The notes: generated by a model not told the origin, from the letters alone. Shown: positions 45,883 to 56,030, counted from the stretch's first letter. The stretch: DNA of 64,000 bases from Myxococcus sp046520405 (GCA_046520405.1 JBKGHI010000015.1:4322-68321); one strand, 5' to 3'. Made by a program: numbers and translations.

Positions 45883-46141
45883 CAGCACCAATACTACTCC
45901 ATTCCGCATCCACCTCGCCGCGCTCAGCGGGCGTCGTCTCCCGCGCGACGCGTAGGGCCTGGGCGTGCCGGGCCTGGAGGCCCATCCAGTGAGAAGCTGG
46001 CGTACAGTTCCTGGCGCGAGGCAGCGCCGCCCATGACGAACTCCTTTCGCCGCACCATGGTGTTGAAGTTGGTGGCGTTGTCGACGCGCACGCGTCCCAG
46101 GCGCAGCTTGCTGCGCGGCAGCGCTCCTCCGCTGGGGTCAT
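45860..46141 (-). pseudogene. Small gene split by two one-base losses
   Basis: A coherent coding stretch with normal GC-rich third positions changes frame twice. From ATG 46141 (MTPAEERC) a shift leads into SKLRLGRVRVDNATNFNTM..., and another at about 45990 (SFSLDG then LQARHAQALRVARETTPAER) leads to the stop at 45860. Repairing both gives about 95 residues. I do not recognise the protein. It lies just upstream of, and overlaps, the MTIPKRGSRR gene, so the pair may have been one operon. Confidence 0.4.
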
Positions 46142-46256
46142 CGTCGCCCCCGTGGTGTCATCGCGGAACGGGTGGATGCGTGGAGATTGTCCACGAAGAG
46201 AATCGCTTTGCTGTTACCTTCCTCGACTTCCCCGTGAGCCAAGGAGTTATTGCAGA

Positions 46257-46868
46257 ATGCGATTGTTCAAGCGAGTTGTCTATCTTTGCGCCGCCGTTCT
46301 CTTTCCTGCCTGCGGCGGAGGAGATGGGGTGATCGGGCAGGACGACGCGCTGGCGCAGCAAGAGTCAGCGGCATCCTCCGTGGCGCGTGACGGATGCATC
46401 TACAGCATCTCCGCCTACCCGCAGCCGAACGTGACGCCGACTGTCTATGACGTCAGGCTCTTCCGCCAGCCTATCCCGACGTGTGTGTATGGTTTCGGCG
46501 GCGTGACCCTGGGTACGTCCATCGTCTATGAGCCGACGCGGTCCGTGGCGATGAGCGAGCTGGGAATCGCCGCGAGCTACACCAAGAAGTCGAGCCTCGG
46601 CGGCAGCGCGCCCATCACCCTCAGCGTGCACCATGTGGACCCGGCCACACTGACCGTCATCCGGAGCAGCGGCTTGGGCGTCTACCTGGGGGCGGGCAAC
46701 ATCGTGTCGGAGAACGTAGCAATTGCCGCGGATGGCACCACGGTAACCGTCTCGGGCTCGAAGACCGGCGTCATCTGGGGAGAGAGCGGCAGCGGGAGCC
46801 ACTACACCGCGAGTTTCCCGGACTTCTTCACCAGCACCACGCCGCCGACCGTCATGGCGTTCCCGTGA
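46257..46868 (+). CDS. Lipoprotein of unknown function
   Basis: 203 residues with a lipobox (YLCAAVLFPAC, Cys 19 or so) and an extracytoplasmic domain rich in Ser/Thr/Gly strands (VYGFGGVTLGTSIVYEP, NIVSENVAIAADGTTVTVSGS). Two Cys (DGCIYS and IPTCVYG) may form a disulfide. AAGGAG lies 10 nt before ATG 46257. I do not recognise the family. Confidence 0.65.
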   Translation: MRLFKRVVYLCAAVLFPACGGGDGVIGQDDALAQQESAASSVARDGCIYSISAYPQPNVTPTVYDVRLFRQPIPTCVYGFGGVTLGTSIVYEPTRSVAMSELGIAASYTKKSSLGGSAPITLSVHHVDPATLTVIRSSGLGVYLGAGNIVSENVAIAADGTTVTVSGSKTGVIWGESGSGSHYTASFPDFFTSTTPPTVMAFP

Positions 46869-47141
46869 GGCCTCGCCTCGCACCTCGTGCCACATGAGGT
46901 TTGGGGGCGGGAGAAACCTCATTCGAGGACTCCTGCCCCGAGGTCCCTCGCGCGCGAGGAGCGGCGTAGGCGATGCTCCGGTGATTCCGACCCGTTTCGC
47001 CGCTATATGACCTCGTGGGCCCCATGCGCGCCTCTCACACATACTCGCCGCGCCGCGCATAGCACTCAGCGTTTGGGCTCTGGGTAGGCACAGGGGGAGG
47101 GGAATCGACCGTTCCTGGGCCGCGATAGAAAGGGACTGAGC

Positions 47142-48227
47142 ATGCAGGCACTCGGCAGCAAGGCGCAGGGGGCTCGGCTTGAGCGCATGAAGGCGTCGCC
47201 GCGCTTCAAGGACGGGACGTTCCACAACACCTTCCCGGTGAGTCAGGGGCTGAAGAAGGGCACCGCTGTCTCGACGATGAAGGAGTTCATCTGGGGCGGT
47301 CAGCGGCGGGTGCCGACGGGCGTGCTGCCCATCGTCAGTCCGCTGGAGCAGTGGCTGCGCCCGGTGCAGAGCGGGTTCCGCGCGACGTGGCTCGGGCATT
47401 CCACCGTCCTGCTTGAGGTCGATGGGAAGCGCGTGCTGACCGACCCGGTATGGGGAGAACGCATCTCTCCGCTCCCCTTCGCGGGGCCGAAGCGGTTTCA
47501 CCCCGCGCCGGTGACAATCGGTCAACTTCCCCCGCTCGACGCGGTCGTCATCTCGCACGACCACTACGACCACCTCGACTACGCGACCATAATTCAGCTC
47601 ATCCCGCTCGGCGTCCCGTTCGTCACCTCACTCGGGGTGGGGGCGCACCTGGAGGCGTGGGGCGTGCCGCCCGAACGAATCACCGAGCTCGACTGGTGGG
47701 AGTCAGCGCAGATCGGCGGCCTTGTCATCACCGCGGCGCCCTCGCAGCACTTCTCGGGGCGCGGCGTGGCCGATAGGAACCGGACGGCGTGGTCGTCGAT
47801 GGTGGTGCGCGGTCCACATCACGCCGTCTTCTTCAGCGGCGACACCGGCCTGACCCAGGAGTACGTCGAGATCCGGCAGCGGCTGGGACCGTTCGACCTC
47901 ATCATGCTCGAGGTTGGGGCGTGGGATCCGGCGTGGGGAGACATTCACCTCGGACCGGAGAATGCGTTGAAAGCGCACGAGCTGTTGGGCGGTGGCGCCT
48001 TCTTGCCGGTCCATTGGGGCACGTTCAATCTCGCCATCCATTCCTGGGACGAGCCCGCGGAGACGCTCGTGAAGCTCGCCCCGACGAATGCGCCGCTGGT
48101 CATGCCGCGGCTCGGGCAGCCGATCGAGCCGCGCCAGGTGAAGTCAATCGACCCGTGGTGGCGAGAAGTCGAGCAGACCGAGACGGCACCGGCGCCAGTG
48201 GAGGCGGTGACGGAACCCTCCGACTGA
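47142..48227 (+). CDS. MBL-fold hydrolase of the NAPE-PLD/UlaG type
   Basis: 361 residues. An N-terminal FKDGTFHNTFP region precedes the metallo-beta-lactamase fold: ATWLGHSTVLLEVDGKRVLTDPVW, the metal motif SHDHYDHLD, AAPSQHFSGRG, FFSGDTG (metal Asp) and PVHWGTFNLA (last His). This layout is that of bacterial NAPE-PLD-like and UlaG-like phosphodiesterases or hydrolases; the substrate is unknown. It stands alone with strong hairpins after the stop. Confidence 0.82.
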   Translation: MQALGSKAQGARLERMKASPRFKDGTFHNTFPVSQGLKKGTAVSTMKEFIWGGQRRVPTGVLPIVSPLEQWLRPVQSGFRATWLGHSTVLLEVDGKRVLTDPVWGERISPLPFAGPKRFHPAPVTIGQLPPLDAVVISHDHYDHLDYATIIQLIPLGVPFVTSLGVGAHLEAWGVPPERITELDWWESAQIGGLVITAAPSQHFSGRGVADRNRTAWSSMVVRGPHHAVFFSGDTGLTQEYVEIRQRLGPFDLIMLEVGAWDPAWGDIHLGPENALKAHELLGGGAFLPVHWGTFNLAIHSWDEPAETLVKLAPTNAPLVMPRLGQPIEPRQVKSIDPWWREVEQTETAPAPVEAVTEPSD

Positions 48228-48287
48228 CGGAGCAGCCGGAGTGCGTGTCAGCACGGGATGGGCGTGGGTGGTGCTTGATGCGCGGGC

Positions 48288-48508
48288 CGCGCCCCGGAGG
48301 AGGGGCGCCCTTCCAGCGCTTGACGATGCGGCTCCATGACACCTCCGGCCCGACGCCCCTTGAGGGGGCGCGGGCCTGGTGCCTCAACAGGAGACAGACC
48401 GTGGAGTTCCGACACCCGGACAACTGGCGCCCCCGACACATCACCGTGGACAGCGCTACTTCCGCTTCACTCCGGGCGCCTGCATGTTGCCGTCCAACAT
48501 GCAGGCGC
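48288..48508. terminator. Three hairpins between convergent genes
   Basis: This 306-nt gap holds (a) GCGCCCC/GGGGCGC at 48288-48307, (b) CGCCCC/GGGGCG near 48353-48371, and (c) a 14-bp perfect stem with a 5-nt loop: GCGCCTGCATGTTG at 48476-48489 and CAACATGCAGGCGC at 48495-48508. The last is the strongest hairpin in the window and sits 24 nt after the minus-strand stop, so it may terminate that gene. Hairpins a and b share GCGCCCC-type arms. Confidence 0.55.
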
Positions 48509-48532
48509 GGCAGACTTCATCCGGTGAGAGGA

Positions 48533-49288
48533 TTATTGCGAGATGGTCCACGTATTGTCGTCGTTCAGTACTGCGGTGAGTGAGTAGACATTGTCGTCGT
48601 AGACGACCGGGGCCGTCTCGGTAATCGTCTGGATGTCCAGTACCGTCCCCACTTTCATGTCGACCCCGGCCGCAATCCAGTACGAGGGCGTGGGTGTAAA
48701 GTAATGCTTGAGGTTGGCGCCGGCCTGGACCGCGAACGTCCCGGCGTCCCCCATTCCGATACCCACCGAGAACGTGGAGGGGGGGACCTTTGGATCGTCC
48801 TGGATCATCAAGGTCCCGTGATCGTCGGAGGGCTGTGCAGGCGACAGGTTCGGGCCAGGGCTCACCGAAAAATAGGTGGTGTCCCCGGCTGATGGATCCG
48901 CAGGGATTGACATCCCTGCCTCGAACGACACGTCGGGCTTCAGGGTACCCGTCTGTGCCCAGAGGAAGGTATAGTTGATCGTCCATTTGAAGATGAAATA
49001 TGCACCCGGCACGATCTCGTATGGGGTGGCGAGCCACGCCAATGAGAAGAAGTTCGGGTCGGTCAGCTGAGCCGGATTCGTCTGATAGATGTAGAAGGTC
49101 CACGGTTGGGCGGATTTATTGTACACGGCCAGGGAGTAGGCCGTGCCGTCATTGGCCGGCTGCATGGCCCCCGTTTCGAAGCCGTTGGGGGTGTATCCTC
49201 CAGACTGCGGTGCATCCACCTTGGCAATGTAAGCGCTCTCATTGCTGGGGAGCGTCATCTCTGGCGCCACGTCCATGGCAAACATCAT
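48533..49288 (-). CDS. Soluble protein of unknown function, aromatic-rich strands
   Basis: 251 residues from tandem ATG 49288/49285, with GGAGAG upstream. No signal peptide. It is rich in Trp/Tyr/Phe beta strands: WTFYIYQTNPAQ, WTINYTFLWAQTG and TPSYWIAAGVDM. It could be a fungal- or rhizosphere-type interaction protein by general look, but I cannot name a family. An upstream tandem palindrome (49487-49510) may regulate it. Confidence 0.55.
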   Translation of the reverse strand: MMFAMDVAPEMTLPSNESAYIAKVDAPQSGGYTPNGFETGAMQPANDGTAYSLAVYNKSAQPWTFYIYQTNPAQLTDPNFFSLAWLATPYEIVPGAYFIFKWTINYTFLWAQTGTLKPDVSFEAGMSIPADPSAGDTTYFSVSPGPNLSPAQPSDDHGTLMIQDDPKVPPSTFSVGIGMGDAGTFAVQAGANLKHYFTPTPSYWIAAGVDMKVGTVLDIQTITETAPVVYDDNVYSLTAVLNDDNTWTISQ

Positions 49289-49486
49289 GGGGCCCTCTCC
49301 TGTCGGGTGACTGCTGTGGGTTGGTGTGTCTGGGGTGAGCTGTTGAGGCGGTTGGCTTTTTCTGGGCTGGGGGCGAGGAGCCCTGCGTAAGCCCGGGCGT
49401 TCCCGTGAGCACACGTCGTGCCATGCCTCGCTGACACGGTGATGTCAGTGGCGGGGGTGCCGCTGTCGCGTGCGTACGCCTGTCCT

Positions 49487-49510
49487 GGACATGTCCGGAC
49501 ATGTCCGGAC
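49487..49510. promoter_or_regulatory. Tandem 10-bp palindromes
   Basis: GGACATGTCC occurs twice head to tail (49487-49496 and 49497-49506), followed by another GGAC. Two adjacent self-complementary sites are typical of operators for dimeric regulators. It lies about 200 nt upstream of the 48533-49288 gene and beyond the end of the kinase gene. Confidence 0.4.
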
Positions 49511-49529
49511 GCGAGCGGCTCCGGTCACG

Positions 49530-52500
49530 TCACGGCGCGTGACGGGGAACCGGGGCGGGCGCGCAGACGCGGAGGCCGATGCGGATGTCCCTCAACCAGG
49601 GCTCGTTGGGCATTCGCGAATTGGAGCGGTTGGAGATGCGGTCGTAGTACCAGGACCCACCGCGGGCCACCGCCTCTCCGGGCTCGCGGACCGACTGCAC
49701 CCATTCGATGACGTTGCCGGCCAGGTCCATCACCCCAAAGGGGCTGGTGGACGCAGGGTGGGCTCCCACCTCGTCGGGACCGAAGCCCAGCGGTTGCCGG
49801 CCATAGGTTTCATCGAAGTTCGCGTCGTCCGGCGCGAGCAGGTCGCCCATGGGAAACAGGCGGGCGTCCGCGCCACGCGCCGCGCGCTCCCACTCGTATT
49901 CGGAGCACAGCCGGGCTCCCGGAACGCGTCCGGAGCGGTCCAGCCACGCGAGGTACGCCCGTGCGTCCTCCAGCGAGATGGCCGAGATGGGAAAGCGCAA
50001 CCAGTCCTGCACGGCCCGGTGGGTGCGACCCGGGTAGCGGATGGGCTCGCCGCTGCTTGCGTAGAGGGGATGCTGCGTGGGCTGCAGCATGAGTCGCCAG
50101 CCCGCCTTCTCCCGGGTGAGCGCCAGCGCGCCGGCCGTTGACCGCACGCCAGGCGTCCGCCGCCGCTGCTCGTCGGGAGGCAGCGCCTCGAGGAACGCGA
50201 GCCACTCGGCGAACGTCACCTCATGGCGGGCGATGAGGTAACCCTCGGTCGTCACCTGCCGGAGCGGGGGCGCCTGGAGGAACTCGCGCCGCAGAGCCTC
50301 GTCGTCGCTGCTTCCGAAGAGGAAATGCCCCGGCGGGATGTAGACGAAGTCCTCCGGGATGTCGGCAGCCCGCGGCAGGGGGATGCGTGCCTGAAGGTTC
50401 TCTCCTGAAGCGAGCACCACGGCAGGACGGTGCGCGTCAGGCCCGGCGCCTGGAAGGTGAGGACATAGGAGCCCGGGCCCGTGGCGAGGGCGTGCGACGT
50501 GAGGGGCGTCGGGCCCAGGGAGATTCCCTCAGACAACCTGGGCGCTCCGGGCAGGCCCGTGTCGTGCTGGAGCAGGACCTCCGCGCCTGGCGGCTCCGTG
50601 GCGAGGTCCAGGATTGGCGCCGCGAGGAGCCCGCGTTGGCGGGTGCCGTCGTCATCGAGGCTCGCCAGCCTGCGCAGGGCTTCACGACGCGGCCCGGGAC
50701 GGAAGAACCACTCCGCCAGCTCCGCGCGCCCGGTCAGGACCTCCGCGAGCAGGTCGCGGGCCTCCCGCCGCGAGCCGTCCAGCAGCAGGGCCGTGTCGAG
50801 CGCCTGCGTGGCGCGCTGGTAGGCCTCGTCGGCATGGCCATCGCTCCTTCGTGCCTCGGTCCAGGTCGCTTCCGGCTGCCCTCCGTCTCCCGCGACCGGG
50901 GCACCGGTGAGGCACGCGCGCCTCGCGCGTCCCACTGTTGGAAGGCGTCCGTGCGCGCGGCCTTCGCCGCGGCATGGTGGGCCCTGGCTTCGGTGATGGA
51001 TGCCCGGGCTTCCTCCAGGTGCGCCTGCACCGTCCTCTCCAGTGCGTGGCGGCCCTTCAGCCAGGTCGCGCCTCCCGCCACCATCGCCGTGAGGGGCAGG
51101 GCCAGGGCCAGCCCCAGGCGCCGCGCGAAGGTGCGCCGGAGCGCCCGCCGCGAGGTCTGGAGGAAGGCCGCTTCCTGCTGCGTCAGCGCGAGCTCGCCGG
51201 CCGCCGTCACTGCGTCCATCTCACGCCGGCTCCACAGCGCCGAGGCGGGGCGTCCGCGCGCTCCCAGCCGGCCGCGGCGAGCCTCACCCGCTCGAGCACC
51301 TGCCGCTCCTGGCGAGCCGAATCAAGCCATCCGCGGAGGGTGGACCAACCCTCGAGCAGGGCTTCGTGCGCCACCTCGTGGACGTGTGTCTCGCCGTCCT
51401 GCCGGACCACGACGAGCCGCGCCCGGACCAGGGCCTCCAATGCGGTGCGATTGGCGGGACTCTCTGCGCCGAGTTCCCGGGTGGTCCGCCGGACCCGGGT
51501 GCCTTCCGGACTGATGAGCCGCAGGAGCAGGCCGCGAGCCGCCAGGCGCGCATCCGGGGCCAGCGCCGCCAGCGCTCCGTCCGCGTGACGGCCCAGGGCC
51601 CCGGCCACGCCCCCGAGCGCCTCCAGCGACGCCTCTCGGATGCGCTGGGTCTCCCGGTCGCGGGCATCCCACAGCTCGGCGAGCGTGAACTGGAGGATGG
51701 GCAGTCCACCCGGGGCGTGGGCGGAGGACGCCACGAGCGTGTCCACCAGGGCGTCCGTCTCGAACGCGACGCCCGTCACGCGCGCCGGACCGACCACGGC
51801 CTCGCGCGTTCCTTCTGGGCCCAGCGGCTTGACGAGGAAGAGGGCGCGCGCCACTTCATCCTCCAGTCCCGGCAGCGCCGCCAGCCGCGTGAAGGAGTCC
51901 CCTCGCACCGTGGCCAGCGTGCGCACCCCCCGGGCCAGGATGGCCAGGTGCCCGAGCACCTGCGTGAAGGCGGACGCCTCGTCCGGCTCGCTCTGGGTGA
52001 ACAGCTCCTCGAGCTGATCGATGAACAGCAGGATGCCTCGCGTGGGCCCGACGGCGCGCAGGGCGCGTGCCATTGCGGCGGGCTCCTGACGCACCTGGGC
52101 CGCCAGTGTCTCCTCGGGAAGGCCGAGCCGGCCCGCCACCGCGGCAACCAACGCAGTGAGGGGCCGGCGCCCGGGCATGAGCGACAGCACGGTGTAGGCA
52201 CAGCCGTCCCCGAGCCCCAATTGCGTGACGAGCGGTGCCACGCCCGCCCGGCACAACGAGGACTTGCCAACCCCCGAGTCCCCCGCGACGAGCACCAGCG
52301 CCTGGGCGCGAAGCCGCTCATGGATGGCGCGGATCTCCGCGCCTCGTCCGAAGAAGACTCCCCGGTGCTCCGCGTCGAAGGCCTGGAGCCCGCGGTAGGG
52401 ATTGCCGGCGGGAATCGGCACCGGGGCGCCGTCCCCCTTCAGGCGCTCCAGCGCCGCGCACAGCGTGTCGGCCGAGGCGAAGCGCCGCGCCGGGTCGTAT

Positions 52501-53281
52501 TCGAGACACCGGAGGATGATGGCGTGCAGGCGGACGCCGAGCCCGCTCCCGGAGGGCTCCGGCCCGGTGGGGCTCGCTTCGGGGGGACTCGGTTCGTCCA
52601 CCGCTCCGCTCGCGGTGGGCTCGTCGAAGGGGCGATGGCCCGCCAGCAGCTCGTGAAGCACCATGCCCAGGCCATAGACATCTCCCCGCGGGCCGGGTGG
52701 CTCACCCCGCAAGGCCTCCGGCGCCATGTACCCGCGCGTGCCGGCGATGGGGACGGGGGGCCGGGCCGCGGGCGCGGCGTCCCCCGGATCCGCCGTCCAG
52801 GAGAGGGCCAGTCCGAAGTCGACGAGCTTCACCTCGCCATCCGGAAGCACCATGACGTTGTCCGGTTTGATGTCACGGTGGAGCACATGCTCGCGGTGTG
52901 CGGCGGCCAGCCCCCGTCCCAGTCCCAGGGCAATGGCCAGGACCCGCTCCGGGGGGAGCGGCGTGGACAGGCCCCGCAGGGAGACGCCGGGGAGGAACTC
53001 CTGCACCAGGTAGGGGTGGGCGCCCACTTCGGAGACCCGGTACACCGTCACCACGTTCGGATGGCGGAGGCGGGCGAGCGCTCGGGCCTCGGCGAAGAGC
53101 CGCTCGCGCTGGGCCGGGCCGGCCGCTCAGCGCCGATGAACTTGATGGCGACTCTCCGCTGGAGCGCCGTGTCCTCGGCCAGGTAGACGCGGCCCATCCC
53201 CCCCTGGCCCAGCAGGCGGATGAGGCGGTACTCGTCGAACGCTGGGGGCGGCTCCCAGCTCTCTGGGGTAGAGGCGCTCAA
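49530..53281 (-). pseudogene. Ser/Thr protein kinase with ATPase, PEGA and FGE-sulfatase domains, split by four one-base losses
   Basis: Corrected, about 1250 residues. Kinase: Gly loop LGQGGMGRVYLA, VAIKF, HRDIKPDN, DFGLA, GTRGYMAPEAL. Then an NTPase domain with P-loop AGDSGVGKSSLCRAG, a membrane span (LGLALALPLTAMVAGGATWL), a PEGA domain (ATEPPGAEVLLQHDT, LGPTPL), and a C-terminal formylglycine-generating-enzyme/SUMF1-like domain (IPPGHFLFGSS, CSEYEWERAARG, MDLAGNVIEWV, ARGGSWYY). Frames break near 53115, 51245, 50925 and 50420, each one base lost. Its start overlaps the ADYC gene by 4 nt. It should phosphorylate proteins in response to a membrane signal. Confidence 0.75.
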
Positions 53282-54390
53282 GGCATCGGAGGGGGGGCGC
53301 AGTGCTCACCCTCACAGGTCTTGGGCCCGAGGGGGTCCTTGCTGCACGAGGGACACCGGGTGCGGAGCCCGCCCCCCGGCCCATCGTCCGTGACGCAGTA
53401 CTCGTTCTTCCAGGTCTGGGTCAGCAACAGGAAGGGCACGCCCCCATCGAAGTACTCCTTCAAGGGAGTCGCCGGGTCACCGGGTTGCTGGCAGTCGTAG
53501 CTCGCCTTCAGCCTCGTTCCTGGCGCTCCTCGAATTTCTGAAAGAGGGGCGGGGGCGTAGCGTGGCCGCACACAGCGTTCCCCGCCTGGTATGACTCCGA
53601 AGGGCAGGGCGCCTTGCTCGTTCCAGGCGGCCTCGAAGAGCAGCGGCGGAAGCCCTCCGCCGTCAAAGGTGTCCTGGGTCTGGATGCCATAACCATCGAC
53701 GAAGTCGACGTAGGTGCCCTGGCACGTGAAGGACTCACCGTCACCGTTGTAGTCGGCGCGCGCGGCCCGCACGCACGCCTGGAACAGCCGCGCGAGCGGG
53801 GGCCCTCCAGGCCACTCCTGATCCGGGAGGTATCCCCAGTGCGCGCAGACGCCGACCGCGCCCGTCGTGCAACTCGCCGTGAAACAGGGTGTGTCGCCGC
53901 CTCCGTCGTTGAAGCTTCCATCCGGCAGCCAGCAGCCGGGGATGACCACGGCCTTCCCTTGATAGAAGTCGCCCCTGTCCGGTGAGCATTCATTGGGGTT
54001 CTGCGTGCGATAGCCCTTGCCGGCGCAGACGTTTCGGTTCAGGTCGACATCGGTCACGGTGTAGAGCTTGAGCTTGGCGCCCGCGTTTTGAAGGACCTCG
54101 GGCAGGCACGGGTCCACGGGCGGATCCTCAGTGATTCGATAGTGCCTCCCATCGCTGCCCATCCAGGTGTGGGCTCCATCGTGGAACCGTGCCCGGAAGA
54201 AGACGCTGCCGCCATCCAGACCGTCCCAGCCGGTAGGACTGGGCGCCTGGGGGTTGACGTGCTCCCACTCAAAGGCCGTGTCCGCGAGGGAAGCCTGGGC
54301 CCGTGGCTCGGAGACGATGGGCACAGCACAGTCCTTGCTGCTCAGCATCGCCATCCAGGCCATCATCGACAGGGGGAGGAGAGAACGCAT
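53278..54390 (-). CDS. ADYC-type secreted protein
   Basis: 370 residues with a signal-like N-terminus (SLLPLSMMAWMAMLSSKDC), many Cys (about 14), and the ADYC-domain-like motif FQACVRAARADYNGDGESFT, where the usual ADYC Cys is Asn. SCTTGAVGVCAHWGYLPDQEWPGG is also typical. Myxobacteria carry large families of such extracellular Cys-rich proteins of unknown role. It is the middle gene of an operon with the sigma-54 activator upstream (18 nt gap) and the kinase downstream (4-nt overlap). Confidence 0.7.
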   Translation of the reverse strand: MRSLLPLSMMAWMAMLSSKDCAVPIVSEPRAQASLADTAFEWEHVNPQAPSPTGWDGLDGGSVFFRARFHDGAHTWMGSDGRHYRITEDPPVDPCLPEVLQNAGAKLKLYTVTDVDLNRNVCAGKGYRTQNPNECSPDRGDFYQGKAVVIPGCWLPDGSFNDGGGDTPCFTASCTTGAVGVCAHWGYLPDQEWPGGPPLARLFQACVRAARADYNGDGESFTCQGTYVDFVDGYGIQTQDTFDGGGLPPLLFEAAWNEQGALPFGVIPGGERCVRPRYAPAPLSEIRGAPGTRLKASYDCQQPGDPATPLKEYFDGGVPFLLLTQTWKNEYCVTDDGPGGGLRTRCPSCSKDPLGPKTCEGEHCAPPPMP

Positions 54391-54408
54391 GGGACCCTCT
54401 GGGAAGTC

Positions 54409-55794
54409 TCAACTGAGGCGCGGCGGGGGGGCGCGGTAGTGGTCCAGATCGAGCCCGAAGTCCTCGATCCACCGATACACCTGCTGCCGCGAGCACCCGA
54501 GGTGCCGGGCGACTTCCGCGACCTTCCCCTGGTGCGCGCGCAGGTGGAGCTCCAGCTCCTGTGGGGTGGATTCGACGGCGCGCGCCGGACGCGGAGCTGG
54601 AGGCTGGGAGGACTCCTCCTCCGCTGACGCCGGCGCGGGGGGCCTGACCGCCAGCATCCGTTGCTCCGCCTTCAGCTCGTGCTCCACCTGCATCCCCAGC
54701 TTCAGCGGTCCTCCGTCCGAAGCGATGACCGCGATGGAGAGCACGTTGAGCAGGCCTCGCACGTTGAGCGGCCAGTCATGCAGGAGCAGCGCTTCGGCGA
54801 GTCCCACGTCGATGGGCCGGGCTTCGGCCTTCATGCGGCCGAGCAGGTGGCGCGCGAGCGGCGCGATGTCCTCACGGCGCTCTCGCAGGGGGGGCATCAC
54901 CAAGCGCCATTGGACGAGCCTCGCGTAGAGGTCCGCGCGGAAGGCGCCCTCGTTCACCTGGGAGACGAGGTCCCGGTGGGTGGCCGCGAGCACCCGCACG
55001 TCGATGGGGACCTCCTGCGCTCCTCCCAGGGCTCGGACCCGCCGCGCCTCCAGCACGCGGAGCAGCTTGACCTGGAGCATGGGCGGCATCTCTCCCAGCT
55101 CGTCCAGGAACAGCGTGCCCCCATGCGCCTCGCGCAGAAGACCGTCCCGGGAGGCCGCCGCGCCAGTGAACGCGCCGCGCACGTGCCCGAACAGCTCGCT
55201 GTCCAGCACACTCTCCGCGATGCCTCCGCAGTTGAGCGCGATGAAGGGGCCCTCACGGCCACTCAGTTCGTGGAGCGCGCGCGCCACCACCTCCTTGCCC
55301 GTCCCGGTCTCGCCCAGGATGAGCACCGACTGCTCATGCCGCGCCGCCCGCTCGAGGTCTCGGTGGAGCCGCGTCAGCGCCGCGCTCCTGCCCACCAGTC
55401 CGTCGATACGCTGTTCGTCATCCGAGACCTCGGAGGCCTCGGCGAAGACAAACAGGGTGTCCCCCATTCGCAGGACATCCCCCCACGCGAGGGGCGCGCG
55501 TCCCGTGAGCTGTCGTCCATTGAGCCGGGTGCCATTGTGGCTCCCCAGGTCTTCGACGAACCAGCTCCCCCCGACGTGTTCGATGCGCGCATGGCCACGG
55601 GAGAGCCGGGCGTCGTCCAGGGCGACCCGGGAGAAGAGAGGTGCGCCACGCCCCAGGAGCGTCGCGCCGCCTCCAAGCCCATGGCGCTCATCCCCGATGA
55701 ACGTATGACGCGTATAGGCAAGGACGAGCGCCGCCGCTCCGGTTCCGCTTTCTGAAGAGGGGGCGTGCTCGGCGCTGAGGGTATCGTCGGTCAT
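54409..55794 (-). CDS. FHA-domain sigma-54-dependent transcriptional activator
   Basis: 461 residues. An FHA domain (TLLGRGAPLFSRVALDDARLSRGHARI; LGSHNGTRLNG) at residues 45-120, a sigma-54 AAA+ domain with GETGTGKE, the GAFTGA sigma-54 contact loop and GGTLFLDELGEMP, and a Fis-type helix-turn-helix (VAEVARHLGCSRQQVYRWIE) at the C-terminus. FHA-EBPs sense phosphothreonine, so it is a natural target of the kinase encoded two genes downstream. ATG 55794 is chosen over GTGs at 55806/55803. Confidence 0.9.
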   Translation of the reverse strand: MTDDTLSAEHAPSSESGTGAAALVLAYTRHTFIGDERHGLGGGATLLGRGAPLFSRVALDDARLSRGHARIEHVGGSWFVEDLGSHNGTRLNGRQLTGRAPLAWGDVLRMGDTLFVFAEASEVSDDEQRIDGLVGRSAALTRLHRDLERAARHEQSVLILGETGTGKEVVARALHELSGREGPFIALNCGGIAESVLDSELFGHVRGAFTGAAASRDGLLREAHGGTLFLDELGEMPPMLQVKLLRVLEARRVRALGGAQEVPIDVRVLAATHRDLVSQVNEGAFRADLYARLVQWRLVMPPLRERREDIAPLARHLLGRMKAEARPIDVGLAEALLLHDWPLNVRGLLNVLSIAVIASDGGPLKLGMQVEHELKAEQRMLAVRPPAPASAEEESSQPPAPRPARAVESTPQELELHLRAHQGKVAEVARHLGCSRQQVYRWIEDFGLDLDHYRAPPPRLS

Positions 55795-56015
55795 CTTGGC
55801 CACCACCCGTCATAGGGCAAGGGGAGGGGTTCCGGAAAGACCAGTATATGTAGTAATCTCGTGCGTCAGCTGTCGCTTGGCCGCGCCACCCTCAACGCGG
55901 AAATGTAGAACTTTCCAGTCTGCCGATATGCAGGGATTGATGGGTCAGAGGAGACGCATCAGGGGCAGAAATGGCTGTCTAGACAAGGGTTGGATGTGTT
56001 GCTTGAGTCCTCCTT

Positions 56016-56030
56016 GGGAAATGATTTCCC
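56016..56030. promoter_or_regulatory. 15-bp palindrome upstream of small lipoprotein gene
   Basis: GGGAAAT-G-ATTTCCC, perfect 7-bp arms, 41 nt before the ATG at 56071. Position and symmetry fit an operator for a dimeric regulator; the regulator is unknown. Confidence 0.4.

Noticed and set aside
48230..48470. Possible insertion-sequence remnant
   Set aside because: No transposase motif or terminal inverted repeats with target duplication were found; only hairpins.
49487..49506. Resemblance of GGACATGTCC tandem to the p53 response element
   Set aside because: A bacterial context makes this coincidence; only the palindrome is meaningful.
55981..56010. Sigma-54 promoter (TGG...GC) near TTGGATGTGTTGC
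   Set aside because: Spacing between GG and GC is 7 nt, not the 10 nt required.
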